Of a stretch of DNA of 64,000 bases, positions 8,536 through 17,519 are shown piece after piece; the first letter of the stretch is position 1, and each line of letters begins with the position of its first letter. The notes below the pieces were generated by a model that did no database searches, was not told the DNA's origin, and worked only from the letters and a program-made list of their open reading frames with translations. The DNA lies in the NCBI RefSeq assembly GCF_014654675.1, contig NZ_BNBC01000039.1, positions 1-64,000 on the forward strand. Direction: 5' to 3'. The position numbers and the translations under genes are program-made. The DNA is from Streptomyces spiralis. GTDB lineage: Bacteria > Actinomycetota > Actinomycetes > Streptomycetales > Streptomycetaceae.

Positions 8536-9333
8536 ATGAAGCGCACCTCAGGGATCCAGAGCCACGTCCGTCACGTACGTCCGCGCGCCCGCACCCGGAA
8601 CTCCGCGCTGTTCGTCGGTCTGGTGCTGATCGCCGTGACGTCGGCCTCCGTCGCGTCCGCCTCCGACGGGCCAGGCCCCCTCGGGGTGACCGCGGTGATC
8701 GCGGAGAACGCGCAGAGCGCGCGGATCGGGGCGCTGTTCGGCGCCGACAAGGCCGGCGACCTCCCCGGCAACCACTTCTGCACCGCGTCGGTCGTGCACA
8801 GCCCCAACCGGAACCTCGTCCTCACCGCCGCGCACTGCCTGACAGACGGCAGCGATCTGGTCTTCGCGCCGGGATACCGGGACGGCAAGGCGCCGTACGG
8901 GGTATGGCAGGTCAAGCGGCGTTTCCTGCCCGACGGTTGGTCCAAGGACCAGGACGAGGACAGCGACCTCGCCTTCGCCGTGATCGCCCCGAAGGTCGGC
9001 AGGAACATCGAGGACGTCGTCGGCAGCAACCGTTTCGTCAGCGGGGTGGCGACCGGGGCGACCGCGGTGACGGTCACCGGGTATCCGGACTCCCGCGAGG
9101 TGCCCATCACCTGCACCAACAAGCCGCACCCGCACAGCAGCACCCAGCAGCGCATCGACTGCCCCGAGTTCACCAGCGGCACCAGCGGCAGCCCGTGGAT
9201 CAACGGCGACCGGCAGGTGGTCGGGGTGCTCGGCGGGCACGAGCAGGGCGGGTCCACGGCCGACACGTCGTACAGCGTCGTCTTCGGCGCCGAGGCGGCC
9301 GCGCTCTACAAGGACGCCGCCGCCGATCCGTGA
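8536..9333 (+). CDS. Secreted trypsin-like serine protease
   Basis: 265-aa exported protease. An Arg-rich N-terminus is followed by a hydrophobic segment (LFVGLVLIAVTSASVASAS), a standard signal peptide. The chymotrypsin-fold triad is visible: His in LTAAHCL, Asp in DEDSDLAF, Ser in TSGTSGSPW. Two cysteine pairs (in HFCTAS/AAHCL and ITCTN/IDCPEF) suggest disulphides. ATG 8536 is preferred over longer in-frame starts because the signal peptide then begins near the N-terminus; the ribosome site is weak (GTGGGG). Transcribed divergently from the T4SS-like operon. Substrate unknown. Confidence 0.88.
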   Translation: MKRTSGIQSHVRHVRPRARTRNSALFVGLVLIAVTSASVASASDGPGPLGVTAVIAENAQSARIGALFGADKAGDLPGNHFCTASVVHSPNRNLVLTAAHCLTDGSDLVFAPGYRDGKAPYGVWQVKRRFLPDGWSKDQDEDSDLAFAVIAPKVGRNIEDVVGSNRFVSGVATGATAVTVTGYPDSREVPITCTNKPHPHSSTQQRIDCPEFTSGTSGSPWINGDRQVVGVLGGHEQGGSTADTSYSVVFGAEAAALYKDAAADP

Positions 9334-9429
9334 GGGCCGATCCGCGGCCCGTTTCCGCTGGGCCGGCCGCGGTAGCCCCCTAGACTGTCCTGGGCGGACT
9401 GACTCCCGGGCGGCGAGGGGTGGTTGACG

Positions 9430-10431
9430 GTGCGTAAGGCATGGGTCGTGGCGATCGCCGCCGTCGGATCCGGGGTCGCCTTCGTGATGCTGCTCGTGGT
9501 CGGCGTGTACGTCGTCGCCGGCAACCTCGTCAACGGGGTGGGCGGCGGGGCCGTCCGACTCGCCAAGGGGGCCGTGCCGGCCGTCTACCAGTCGCTCGTG
9601 CAGAAGTGGGGCAATCTGTGTCCCGCCCTCAACCCTGCCCTGCTCGCCGCCCAGTTGTACCAGGAGAGCGGGTTCAACCCGAACGCCAGGTCGGCGGCCG
9701 CGGCGGAGGGCATCGCGCAGTTCATCCCGGGGACCTGGGCCACGCACGGCGTCGACGGCGACGGGGACGGCAAGCGGGACGTCTGGGACCCGGACGACGC
9801 GATCCCCTCGGCCGCGTCCTACGACTGCGAGCTCGCGAAGTACGTGAAGGACGTGCCCGGCGATCTCTCGCACAACATGCTCGCGGCCTACAACGCGGGG
9901 GCGTACGCCGTCATCAAGTACGGGGGTGTGCCGCCGTACGCGGAGACCCAGAACTACGTGAAGACGATCACGACCCTGGAGAAGAGCTTCGCCGCGCCCG
10001 CCACGCGGGTCGATCCCTCGCAGCAGGCCGCCGGTGCGATCTCCTACGCTCAGAGCAAGCTCGGTACGCCCTATCTCTGGGGCGGGAACGGCACCGCCGA
10101 CCAGGGCGGGCGGTTCGACTGCTCGGGGCTGACCAAGGCCGCGTTCGAGAGCGTGGGGATCAGCCTGCCGCGGGTGGCCAACGACCAGTACAACGCGGGT
10201 CCGCACCCCCGGCGGGAGGAACTGCTCCCGGGCGACCTGGTGTTCTTCTCCGACGATCCGACCAATTCCCGGGCCATTCGGCACGTGGGTATCTACGTCG
10301 GCGGCGGGTACATGATCGACGCGCCGCGGTCGGGGGCGGTCATCCGCTTCGACCCGATCGACACACCGGACTACTTCGGGGCCACCCGGGTCACCGAAGA
10401 TGGCGCGAAAGCGCTCCCCACCTCGGTGTGA
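9430..10431 (+). CDS. Lytic transglycosylase with NlpC/P60 domain
   Basis: 333-aa bifunctional peptidoglycan hydrolase. After an N-terminal membrane anchor comes an SLT domain (about residues 45-175) with the catalytic Glu in LYQESGFNP and the motif AAYNAGAYAV, then an NlpC/P60 endopeptidase domain (about 200-325) with Cys in FDCSGLTKAAF and His in RHVGIYVG. It should cleave both glycan and peptide bonds, probably at the outer membrane surface. GTG 9430 has GAGGGG 9 nt upstream; TTG 9424 is possible. The NlpC/P60-transglycosylase pairing also occurs in conjugation loci, so a link with the nearby T4SS-like operon is possible. Confidence 0.9.
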   Translation: MRKAWVVAIAAVGSGVAFVMLLVVGVYVVAGNLVNGVGGGAVRLAKGAVPAVYQSLVQKWGNLCPALNPALLAAQLYQESGFNPNARSAAAAEGIAQFIPGTWATHGVDGDGDGKRDVWDPDDAIPSAASYDCELAKYVKDVPGDLSHNMLAAYNAGAYAVIKYGGVPPYAETQNYVKTITTLEKSFAAPATRVDPSQQAAGAISYAQSKLGTPYLWGGNGTADQGGRFDCSGLTKAAFESVGISLPRVANDQYNAGPHPRREELLPGDLVFFSDDPTNSRAIRHVGIYVGGGYMIDAPRSGAVIRFDPIDTPDYFGATRVTEDGAKALPTSV

Positions 10432-10586
10432 ACCGAGCGTGAACCCCACCCCTGAGCTGCGACGACGAGTCTCTCTTCGATAACGTCTGCGTGATCATTC
10501 GGTGGACCGTGGAACGTATCAAACGGGGTCGTGCGTTCCTGTTGACGTACTGACGTCCAAGGACACGACGAAGGGGCCGCAGCACG

Positions 10587-11294
10587 ATGGCTGGACTCGC
10601 CGAATCCGGGTCGAACCCCGACGTCGACCTGCTCTACGACATCAACGGCCTGGCCAAGGACGCGCCGCACTGGTTCGACCGGGTCATGGAGTACGTCGGT
10701 GAGTACGGGCTGCTGCTCGCCATGGTCCTGCTGGTGGTGTGGTGTTGGTGGTCCGTGCGGCGGCGGGGCGCCGAGAATGCCGCCTCCTCCGTGGCCGCGC
10801 TGGTGTGGGCGCCGCTCGCGGCGGGCATCGCGGTGCTGGTGAACGTGCCGATCCGGGGTTTCGTGCAGCGGCCCCGGCCGTTCCGGGACCATCAGGGGCT
10901 GGACGTCCTGGTGTCGGGGAAGACCGACTTCTCCTTCGTCAGCGATCACGCGACGCTCACCATGGCGATGGGGGTGGCGCTGTTCGTGGCCAACCGGAGG
11001 TTCGGGCTGGTGGGGATAGGGCTCGCGCTGCTGGAGGGGTTCTGCCGGGTGTACATGGGCGTGCACTATCCGACGGACGTGGTCGGGGGGTTCGCGCTGG
11101 GTACGGCGGTGGCGCTGCTGCTGTCGCCCGTCGCCATGGCGCTGCTCACGCCTGTGCTGAAGGCTGTCGAGGGCGCTCGGTGGGGGGCGTGGGTCGTGCG
11201 GGCTCGGTCGGCCGGGGTGCGCCGGGGGGCTGTGCTGGCCGGGACACGGGGGGATGAGCTGGCTGCCGCGGAGGAGCGGGATCTGGCGGCATAG
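10587..11294 (+). CDS. PAP2-family membrane phosphatase
   Basis: 235-aa polytopic protein with the three phosphatidic-acid-phosphatase motifs: RGFVQRPRPFRDH, VSDHATLTMAMG (the usual SGH appears as SDH) and CRVYMGVHYPTDVVGG with the catalytic His and Asp. It is predicted to remove phosphate from a lipid phosphate or pyrophosphate in the membrane. ATG 10587. It lies near pstS and could feed phosphate recycling, but no clear PHO box was seen in 10432-10586. Convergent with the flavin oxidase. Confidence 0.88.
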   Translation: MAGLAESGSNPDVDLLYDINGLAKDAPHWFDRVMEYVGEYGLLLAMVLLVVWCWWSVRRRGAENAASSVAALVWAPLAAGIAVLVNVPIRGFVQRPRPFRDHQGLDVLVSGKTDFSFVSDHATLTMAMGVALFVANRRFGLVGIGLALLEGFCRVYMGVHYPTDVVGGFALGTAVALLLSPVAMALLTPVLKAVEGARWGAWVVRARSAGVRRGAVLAGTRGDELAAAEERDLAA

Positions 11295-11354
11295 CGCAGC
11301 GGCACCCCGCAAGCGTGGCGAGCGCACCGCCGGCCTCAGCGACGGCGGCTGCGC

Positions 11355-12944
11355 CTACAGCCCCTGCGGGTACGTGAAGAAACCCTCCGGGTCGTACTGG
11401 TGCTTCAGTTGCTTGAGGCGGGGGGCCGCCGCGCCGTAGTAGGCCGTGCGCCAGTTCGTCAGGGCGGGGTCGGTGTAGTTCTGGTAGGCGGCGCCGGAGG
11501 CGTACGGCCTCATCGCGGTGTGGGCGGACGTGAGCCAGGACCGGGCGCTCGTGCCGGTCGTGCCGGGGCTCCAGGACGCTATGTACTGGGCGAGCATGCG
11601 CGAGCGGCGGTGGACGAAGGCCGTCGCCGTGGGGGAGACACGGTTGACCGCGCCGCCGAGTGCGGTGAGCGCGATGCTGCCCGCGCCGCCCCGCACCGAC
11701 GGAAGCTGTGACAGCAGCGTCTGCACGCCGGCGGCGGACAGGGACCGGTCGAAGAAGTCGGAGCGGGCCGCGTAGGTCTCGCGGCCGAGCCTGCCCTGCG
11801 CGGAGCGGCCGGGTGTCGAGCCGGGCAGGTGGCACTGGGGCTCGGTGGGGAAGGACGAGCAGCCGGCGTAGGCCTCCATGGCGCCCTCGTAGGAGTGGCG
11901 GTTCAGCGAGACGCTGGAGGCACGGGCGCCGATCCTGGCGGCCAGGCGGTCCACCGCGTTCTGCAGCTCGCCGTAGGTGCCGAGGGAGAAGGCGGCCACG
12001 GACACCCTCGGGGTGCCGCCCGGTGTGTTCTCCAGGTGGAGGGAGGACCAGATCTCGTCCGGCTGACCGGGGCCCCACTCCTGCCAGGCCGTCACCACCG
12101 CCGCCGCCTTCGCCCACGGCCAGGTCAGGTAGGCGGACACCCCCTGGGGCGCGGGGTGGGTGCGGAACCGCAGTTCGGTGACGACGCCGAAGTTGCCGTT
12201 GCCGGCGCCGCGCAGCGCCCAGAACAGGTCCTTGTTCTCGGTGGCGCTGACGGTCAGTTGACGGCCGTCGGCCGTGACGATCGTGGCCTGGGTGAGGCTG
12301 TCGCAGGTCAGGCCGTAGGCGCGGGAGACGACGCCGTGGCCGCCGCCCAGCACCAGGCCGGAGACGCCGACCGTCGGGCAGGAGCCGGCGGGTATCGTCA
12401 CGCCCTTCGCGGTGAGCGCCCGGTAGACGTCGATGAGTTTGGCGCCGGCCCCGACCACCGCCGATGTGCCACTGGCCCTGACCTGGCTGAGCCCGGAGAC
12501 GTCGAGGATCAGGCGGCCGTCGCCGGAGGACCAGCCGGCGTAGGAGTGGCCGCCGTTGCGGATGGCCACGCGCAGGCGGTGGGCGCGGGCGTAGGAGAGC
12601 GTCGTACGGATGTCGTCGGCGTGGGCGACGTAGGCGACGGCGGCGGGCCTCAGTCCGTCGAAACGGGTGTTGTAGAGCTGGTGGGCGGTGCTCCAGTGGG
12701 CGTCGCCGGGGCGGATCAGGGTGCCGTCCAGGGCGCGGCCGAGCGCGGTCCAGCCGGCGGGGGCCGCGGCGCCGGTGGCGCGCGTCCCCGTGCCGGAGGG
12801 CGCCCCGCCGGAGGACGATGAGTTCGCTCCGGCGGCCGTACCGGCCGCCCCCGCGGCCGACCCGCTGCCGCCGCCGCTGCACGCGGCCGTGACCAGCCCG
12901 GCCACCGCCGCCGCCCCGCCCCCGATGAACGCACGCCGTTCCAT
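11355..12944 (-). CDS. Tat-exported FAD-linked oxidase (BBE family)
   Basis: 529-aa flavoprotein. The N-terminus has a Tat motif (ERRAFIG) and a lipobox ending in VTAAC, so it is probably a folded, exported lipoprotein. The FAD_binding_4 domain contains IRNGGHSYAGWS and SCPTVGVSG, which supply the His and Cys that bind FAD at two points in berberine-bridge-type oxidases. The C-terminus (NYTDPALTNWRTAYYG, then YDPEGFF) is a BBE domain. It is predicted to oxidise an alcohol or sugar with O2. GTG/ATG choice: ATG 12944 with GGGAGG 7 nt upstream. Substrate unknown. Confidence 0.9.
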   Translation of the reverse strand: MERRAFIGGGAAAVAGLVTAACSGGGSGSAAGAAGTAAGANSSSSGGAPSGTGTRATGAAAPAGWTALGRALDGTLIRPGDAHWSTAHQLYNTRFDGLRPAAVAYVAHADDIRTTLSYARAHRLRVAIRNGGHSYAGWSSGDGRLILDVSGLSQVRASGTSAVVGAGAKLIDVYRALTAKGVTIPAGSCPTVGVSGLVLGGGHGVVSRAYGLTCDSLTQATIVTADGRQLTVSATENKDLFWALRGAGNGNFGVVTELRFRTHPAPQGVSAYLTWPWAKAAAVVTAWQEWGPGQPDEIWSSLHLENTPGGTPRVSVAAFSLGTYGELQNAVDRLAARIGARASSVSLNRHSYEGAMEAYAGCSSFPTEPQCHLPGSTPGRSAQGRLGRETYAARSDFFDRSLSAAGVQTLLSQLPSVRGGAGSIALTALGGAVNRVSPTATAFVHRRSRMLAQYIASWSPGTTGTSARSWLTSAHTAMRPYASGAAYQNYTDPALTNWRTAYYGAAAPRLKQLKHQYDPEGFFTYPQGL

Positions 12945-13095
12945 GTCTGTGCCTCCCGTCGCTCCCGTGGACCGAGACGACGGCCCGGCCCGGCGGGTTC
13001 CAGGAAGTTTGAACGGGCGGTCGCGGCCCGTCCGTCGGGACCTTCGCGTGCCCTCCCCGTGAGCGTTCCGTGACCTCACCGCACCGTCGGCAGGG

Positions 13096-13139
13096 GTTCA
13101 CCCCTCGTTCACTTCCGGCCATCGGCGGCTTCACCTGTT
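13096..13139 (+). promoter_or_regulatory. PHO box array (PhoP binding site) upstream of pstS
   Basis: Four 11-nt direct-repeat units run in phase: GTTCACCCCTC (13096), GTTCACTTCCG (13107), a degenerate unit (13118) and CTTCACCTGTT (13129). GTTCACC repeats with 11-nt spacing are the known PhoP operator in Streptomyces. A -10-like TAATTT follows near 13145. Phosphate-starvation induction of pstSCAB is expected. Confidence 0.85.
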
Positions 13140-13250
13140 CTGCCTAATTTCGGCCTTACCCGGTGCTGATGCGGCATCTCGCCGCATCGGCGTCCACCAC
13201 TCTTCGCACGCCGCCGATCAGGACGGCGGCTCCTGGAAGGAACTCCCTCA

Positions 13251-14384
13251 GTGAAGCTTCAGCGCAAGAACCGGCGGGCACTCGCTCTCGGCGTCCTCGC
13301 CGCCTCCGGCGCCCTGGCCCTCACGGCGTGCGGCTCCGACAACAACAGCGGCAAGGACGGCGGCGGCAGCAGCTCGTCCGCCGCCGCCGCTCCCGGCTCG
13401 GTCAAGTGCGACAGCGCCAAGGGCCAGTTGCAGGCGTCCGGTTCCTCGGCGCAGAAGAACGCCATCGACGCGTGGGTCAAGCAGTACGGCCAGGCCTGCA
13501 AGGACGTCCAGATCAACTACAACCCGACCGGTTCGGGCGCCGGCATCACCGCCTTCCTCCAGGGCCAGACCGCGTTCGCCGGCTCGGACTCCCCGCTGAA
13601 GCCGGAGGAGATCGACCAGTCCAAGAAGGTCTGCTCCGGCGGCCAGGCGATCGACCTGCCCATGGTCGGCGGCCCGATCGCGGTCGGCTTCAACGTCCCG
13701 GGCGTGGACAGCCTGACGCTCGACCCGGCCACCATCGCCAAGATCTTCAATGGCAAGATCACCAACTGGAACGACGAGGCGATCAAGAAGCTGAACCCCA
13801 GCGCCAAGCTGCCCGACCTGAAGATCCAGGCGTTCCACCGCTCCGACGAGTCCGGCACCACGGACAACTTCACCAAGTACCTGATCGCCACCGCCAAGAG
13901 CGACTGGCCGTACTCGGGCGGCAAGGCCTGGCAGGCCAAGGGCGGCCAGTCCGCGCAGGGTTCCTCCGGCCTCGCCCAGCAGGTCAAGCAGACCTCCGGC
14001 GCGATCTCCTACTTCGAGCTCTCCTACGCCTCCGACGGCATCAAGACCGTCGACCTGAAGACCGGCGCCGCCACCCCGGCCAAGGCCACCGTCGAGAACG
14101 CCACCAAGGCCATCGCCTCGGCGCAGGTGGTCGGCACCGGGCAGGACATGGCGCTGAAGCTCAACTACGAGCCGAAGGAGGACGGCGCCTACCCGCTCAC
14201 CCTGGTCACCTACGAGATCGCGTGTGACAAGGGCAACAAGGCCGACACCCTGCCGGCCGTGAAGTCCTTCCTGTCCTACATCGCCTCCGAGGACGGCCAG
14301 AAGCAGCTGACCGGTGCCTCCTACGCGCCGATCCCCGACGAGATCATCACCAAGGTCCGCTCCACCATCTCGGGCCTGAGCTGA
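13251..14384 (+). CDS. pstS: Phosphate ABC transporter, substrate-binding lipoprotein
   Basis: 377-aa high-affinity phosphate-binding lipoprotein. The signal peptide ends in the lipobox LTAC with Cys at residue 27. The mature part has PstS phosphate-loop signatures: ASGSSAQKNAI, NPTGSGAGITAF and RSDESGTTDNF. GTG 13251 has GGAAGGA upstream. First gene of pstS-pstC-pstA-pstB, behind a PHO-box array; likely the most strongly phosphate-regulated gene in the window. The gap to pstC is 111 nt and contains GC-rich inverted sequence that might cut expression of the downstream genes. Confidence 0.97.
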   Translation: MKLQRKNRRALALGVLAASGALALTACGSDNNSGKDGGGSSSSAAAAPGSVKCDSAKGQLQASGSSAQKNAIDAWVKQYGQACKDVQINYNPTGSGAGITAFLQGQTAFAGSDSPLKPEEIDQSKKVCSGGQAIDLPMVGGPIAVGFNVPGVDSLTLDPATIAKIFNGKITNWNDEAIKKLNPSAKLPDLKIQAFHRSDESGTTDNFTKYLIATAKSDWPYSGGKAWQAKGGQSAQGSSGLAQQVKQTSGAISYFELSYASDGIKTVDLKTGAATPAKATVENATKAIASAQVVGTGQDMALKLNYEPKEDGAYPLTLVTYEIACDKGNKADTLPAVKSFLSYIASEDGQKQLTGASYAPIPDEIITKVRSTISGLS

Positions 14385-14495
14385 TCTGAGCGTGCGGCCG
14401 GGTCCCGCCACCGAACGGGACCCGGACCGCATCGTCCGGTGCACCGCCGCCAGGAGCCCGTACACCGCGTACGGCTCCGCAGACCGGAGAACCCG

Positions 14496-15503
14496 ATGGA
14501 CACAACAACACAGCACAACGACGCAGCGCCGCCCCTCACCCCCACGGGCCCGGGCGCCCACAAGCGCGCCACCCGTGGCGCCACCCGTCCCGGGGACCGC
14601 ATCTTCCTCGGGCTCTCCCGGGGGTCGGGCATCCTGCTCCTGGTGATCATGGCCGCGATCGCGGTCTTCCTCACCTACCGTGCCGCCCTCGCCATCAACA
14701 AGGACGACGGCAACTTCCTGACCACCTTCGAGTGGAACACCGGCCTGCTGCCGCCCCAGTTCGGCATCGCCGTGCTGGCGTTCGGCACGGTCGTCTCCTC
14801 GATCGTCGCCATGGCCCTCGCGGTCCCGGTCGCGGTCGGCATCGCGCTGTTCCTCACGCACTACGCCCCGCGCAAGCTCAGCGGCCCCATCGCCTACGTG
14901 ATCGACCTGCTGGCCGCCGTGCCGTCGATCGTCTACGGCCTGTGGGGCGCCCTGGTCCTCGTACCGCACCTGAACGGTCTGTACGGCTGGCTCGACGACT
15001 ACTTCGGCTGGACCGGCATCCTGTCCTGGCAGGGCGGCGCCCCGCGGTCGCTGCTCACCGTGGGCATCCTGCTGGCGATCATGATCCTGCCGATCATCAC
15101 CAACGTCAGCCGCGAGGTCTTCCGCCAGGTCCCGCAGATGCACGAGGAGGCCGCGCTGGCCCTCGGCGCCACGCGCTGGGAGGTCATCCGCATGTCGGTG
15201 CTGCCCTTCGGCCGCTCCGGTGTGATCTCCGCCTCGATGCTCGGCCTCGGCCGCGCGCTCGGCGAGACGATGGCCGTCGCCACCGTGCTCTCCCCGACCT
15301 TCGACATCAAGGCCAGCCTGCTGGACCCGGGCGGCGGCACCTTCGCCCAGAACATCGCGAGCAAGTTCAACGAGGCCACCGAGTTCGGCCAGGACGCGCT
15401 GATCGCCTCCGGTCTCGTGCTGTTCGTGATCACCCTGCTGGTCAACGGTGCGGCCCGCATGATCATCAACCGCCGCAAGGAGTACTCGGGGGCCAACGCA
15501 TGA
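14496..15503 (+). CDS. pstC: Phosphate ABC transporter permease PstC
   Basis: 335-aa inner-membrane permease with a cytoplasmic Thr/Pro-rich N-terminus and six predicted membrane helices. The EAA loop is EEAALALGATRWEVIRMSVLP, the contact with the PstB ATPase. ATG 14496 follows CCGGAGAACC. Its stop overlaps the pstA start (ATGA), so the two permeases are probably made in equal amounts. Confidence 0.97.
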   Translation: MDTTTQHNDAAPPLTPTGPGAHKRATRGATRPGDRIFLGLSRGSGILLLVIMAAIAVFLTYRAALAINKDDGNFLTTFEWNTGLLPPQFGIAVLAFGTVVSSIVAMALAVPVAVGIALFLTHYAPRKLSGPIAYVIDLLAAVPSIVYGLWGALVLVPHLNGLYGWLDDYFGWTGILSWQGGAPRSLLTVGILLAIMILPIITNVSREVFRQVPQMHEEAALALGATRWEVIRMSVLPFGRSGVISASMLGLGRALGETMAVATVLSPTFDIKASLLDPGGGTFAQNIASKFNEATEFGQDALIASGLVLFVITLLVNGAARMIINRRKEYSGANA

Positions 15504-16564
15504 GCACGCCAGCCGTCACCGACAAGCGCGCCGGCTCGCTGCGCGGCGCCAGCCTTCCCAAGTGGTTCCCGCTCGCCGTCGTCGTGGGCTCCGTCGCCGT
15601 GGCCGTGGCCATCGGCCTGGGCGCCGGACTGGACAGCAAGGTGCAGTGGGGCCTGATCGCCGCCGTCCTCGCCGTCCTCGTCACCTATGTCGTCGCAAGC
15701 CGGGTCGAGGGCCGCAGGCAGGCCAAGGACCGCATCGCCACCAGCCTGGTCTGGGTCTGCTTCCTCGTCGCCGTCGTCCCGCTGGCCTCCCTGATCTGGG
15801 CCACCGCCAAGCGCGGTGTGAAGGTCCTCGACGGCTACTTCCTCAGCCACTCCATGGCCGGCGTCGCCGACACCGAGCCGGGCGGCGGCATCTACCACGC
15901 CCTGCTCGGCACCCTGGAGCAGGTCGGCCTCGCCACCCTGATCGCCGTGCCGATCGGTGTGCTGACCGCGATCTACCTGGTCGAGTACGGGCGCGGCGGG
16001 CTCGCCAAGGCCGTCACCTTCTTCGTCGACGTGATGACCGGCATCCCCTCGATCGTCGCCGGCCTCTTCGTCCTCAGTTTCTGGATCCTGATCCTCAAGA
16101 TGGGCTACTCCGGCTTCGCCGGCTCGCTCGCCCTGGCGATCCTGATGATGCCCGTGGTGGTCCGCTCCACCGAGGAGATGCTCAAGCTCGTCCCCAACGA
16201 GCTGCGCGAGGCCTCCCTCGCGCTGGGCGTCCCGAAGTGGCGCACCATCCTCAAGGTGGTCCTGCCGACGTCCATCGGCGGCATCGCCACGGGTGTGATG
16301 CTCTCCATCGCACGCATCACCGGTGAGACCGCTCCCGTCCTGCTGCTGGTCTGGGGTACGAACTTCATCAACACCAACCCCTTCAAGGACCCGCAGGGCT
16401 CGCTGCCGCTGTACATCTACCAGCAGTACGCGAACAGCTCGGGTTCCGGCGCGGCCTACGACCGCGCCTGGGCGGCGGCTCTCACCCTCATCGCCTTCGT
16501 GATGATCCTCAACCTGGTGGCCCGCGGCATCGCCCGCTGGAAGGCCCCCAAGACCGGTCGCTGA
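15500..16564 (+). CDS. pstA: Phosphate ABC transporter permease PstA
   Basis: 354-aa second permease of the PstSCAB importer. Several membrane helices, with the EAA loop at REASLALGVPKWRTILKVVLP. Starts inside the pstC stop (ATGA overlap). The 46-nt gap to pstB carries the pstB ribosome site. Confidence 0.97.
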   Translation: MSTPAVTDKRAGSLRGASLPKWFPLAVVVGSVAVAVAIGLGAGLDSKVQWGLIAAVLAVLVTYVVASRVEGRRQAKDRIATSLVWVCFLVAVVPLASLIWATAKRGVKVLDGYFLSHSMAGVADTEPGGGIYHALLGTLEQVGLATLIAVPIGVLTAIYLVEYGRGGLAKAVTFFVDVMTGIPSIVAGLFVLSFWILILKMGYSGFAGSLALAILMMPVVVRSTEEMLKLVPNELREASLALGVPKWRTILKVVLPTSIGGIATGVMLSIARITGETAPVLLLVWGTNFINTNPFKDPQGSLPLYIYQQYANSSGSGAAYDRAWAAALTLIAFVMILNLVARGIARWKAPKTGR

Positions 16565-16610
16565 CGGCGGCCACTCAGCGACTGAGACGACTGGAAGTGA
16601 AGAAGTAGTC

Positions 16611-17387
16611 ATGGCCAAGCGAATCGACGTGAGCGGGCTCACCGCCTACTACGGCTCCCACAAGGCGATCGAGGACATCTCGATGACGGTCGAGCCGCGT
16701 TCGGTGACGGCCTTCATCGGGCCGTCCGGCTGCGGCAAGTCGACGTTCCTGCGCACCCTGAACCGGATGCACGAGGTCACGCCGGGCGGCCGGGTCGAGG
16801 GCAAGGTGATGCTGGACTCCGAGGACCTCTACGGCGCCGGGGTCGACCCGGTGTCCGTCCGCCGCGAGGTGGGCATGGTGTTCCAGCGGCCGAACCCGTT
16901 CCCCACCATGTCGATCTTCGACAACGTGGCGGCGGGCCTGCGCCTGAACGGCAACTACAAGAAGAGCCAGCTGAACGACATCGTCGAGAAGTCGCTCAAG
17001 GGCGCGAACCTCTGGAACGAGGTCAAGGACCGCCTGAACAAGCCGGGCTCGGGGCTCTCGGGCGGTCAGCAGCAGCGGCTGTGCATCGCCCGTGCGATCG
17101 CGGTCGAGCCGAAGGTGCTGCTCATGGACGAGCCCTGCTCCGCCCTGGACCCGATCTCCACCCTCGCCATCGAGGACCTGATCGGCGAGCTGAAGGAGCG
17201 CTTCACGATCGTCATCGTGACGCACAACATGCAGCAGGCGGCGCGTGTCTCGGACCGTACGGCGTTCTTCAACCTGGCGGCCGTCGGGCAGCCGGGCCGG
17301 CTGATCGAGATCGACGACACCGAGCGGATCTTCTCCAACCCCTCGGTCCAGGCGACCGAGGACTACATCTCCGGCCGCTTCGGCTGA
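16611..17387 (+). CDS. pstB: Phosphate ABC transporter ATP-binding protein PstB
   Basis: 258-aa ATPase of the phosphate importer. Walker A GPSGCGKST, Q-loop VFQRPNPFP, signature LSGGQQQRL, Walker B VLLMDEPCSALDP and H-loop VTHNMQQA are all present. Length is typical of PstB. Purine-rich ribosome site GGAAGTGAAGAAG before ATG 16611. Followed by a strong bidirectional terminator. Confidence 0.98.
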   Translation: MAKRIDVSGLTAYYGSHKAIEDISMTVEPRSVTAFIGPSGCGKSTFLRTLNRMHEVTPGGRVEGKVMLDSEDLYGAGVDPVSVRREVGMVFQRPNPFPTMSIFDNVAAGLRLNGNYKKSQLNDIVEKSLKGANLWNEVKDRLNKPGSGLSGGQQQRLCIARAIAVEPKVLLMDEPCSALDPISTLAIEDLIGELKERFTIVIVTHNMQQAARVSDRTAFFNLAAVGQPGRLIEIDDTERIFSNPSVQATEDYISGRFG

Positions 17388-17445
17388 TCCGAGCCGGTAC
17401 CTGACCCCTCGCGGTGCTGCATGGCGGTGCCACCGTGAGGATGCG

Positions 17446-17482
17446 GAAAGGCCCGCCCCTGGCTCCCGGGGGCGGGCCCTAC
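17446..17482. terminator. Bidirectional terminator between pstB and pit
   Basis: Stem GGCCCGCCCC (17450-17459) pairs with GGGGCGGGCC (17469-17478) around a short loop, lying between two convergent genes. A weaker GGTG/CACC hairpin precedes it (17410-17440). Confidence 0.8.
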
Positions 17483-17519
17483 GCGTTGTGGCCGGGCGCT
17501 CCCGCCACGGCCGACGCTC

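Noticed and set aside
10432..10586. PHO box before the PAP2 gene
   Set aside because: Two GTGAACC stretches occur near 10430-10445 but are not spaced as 11-nt repeats in the right register for PAP2, and they overlap the end of the upstream gene.
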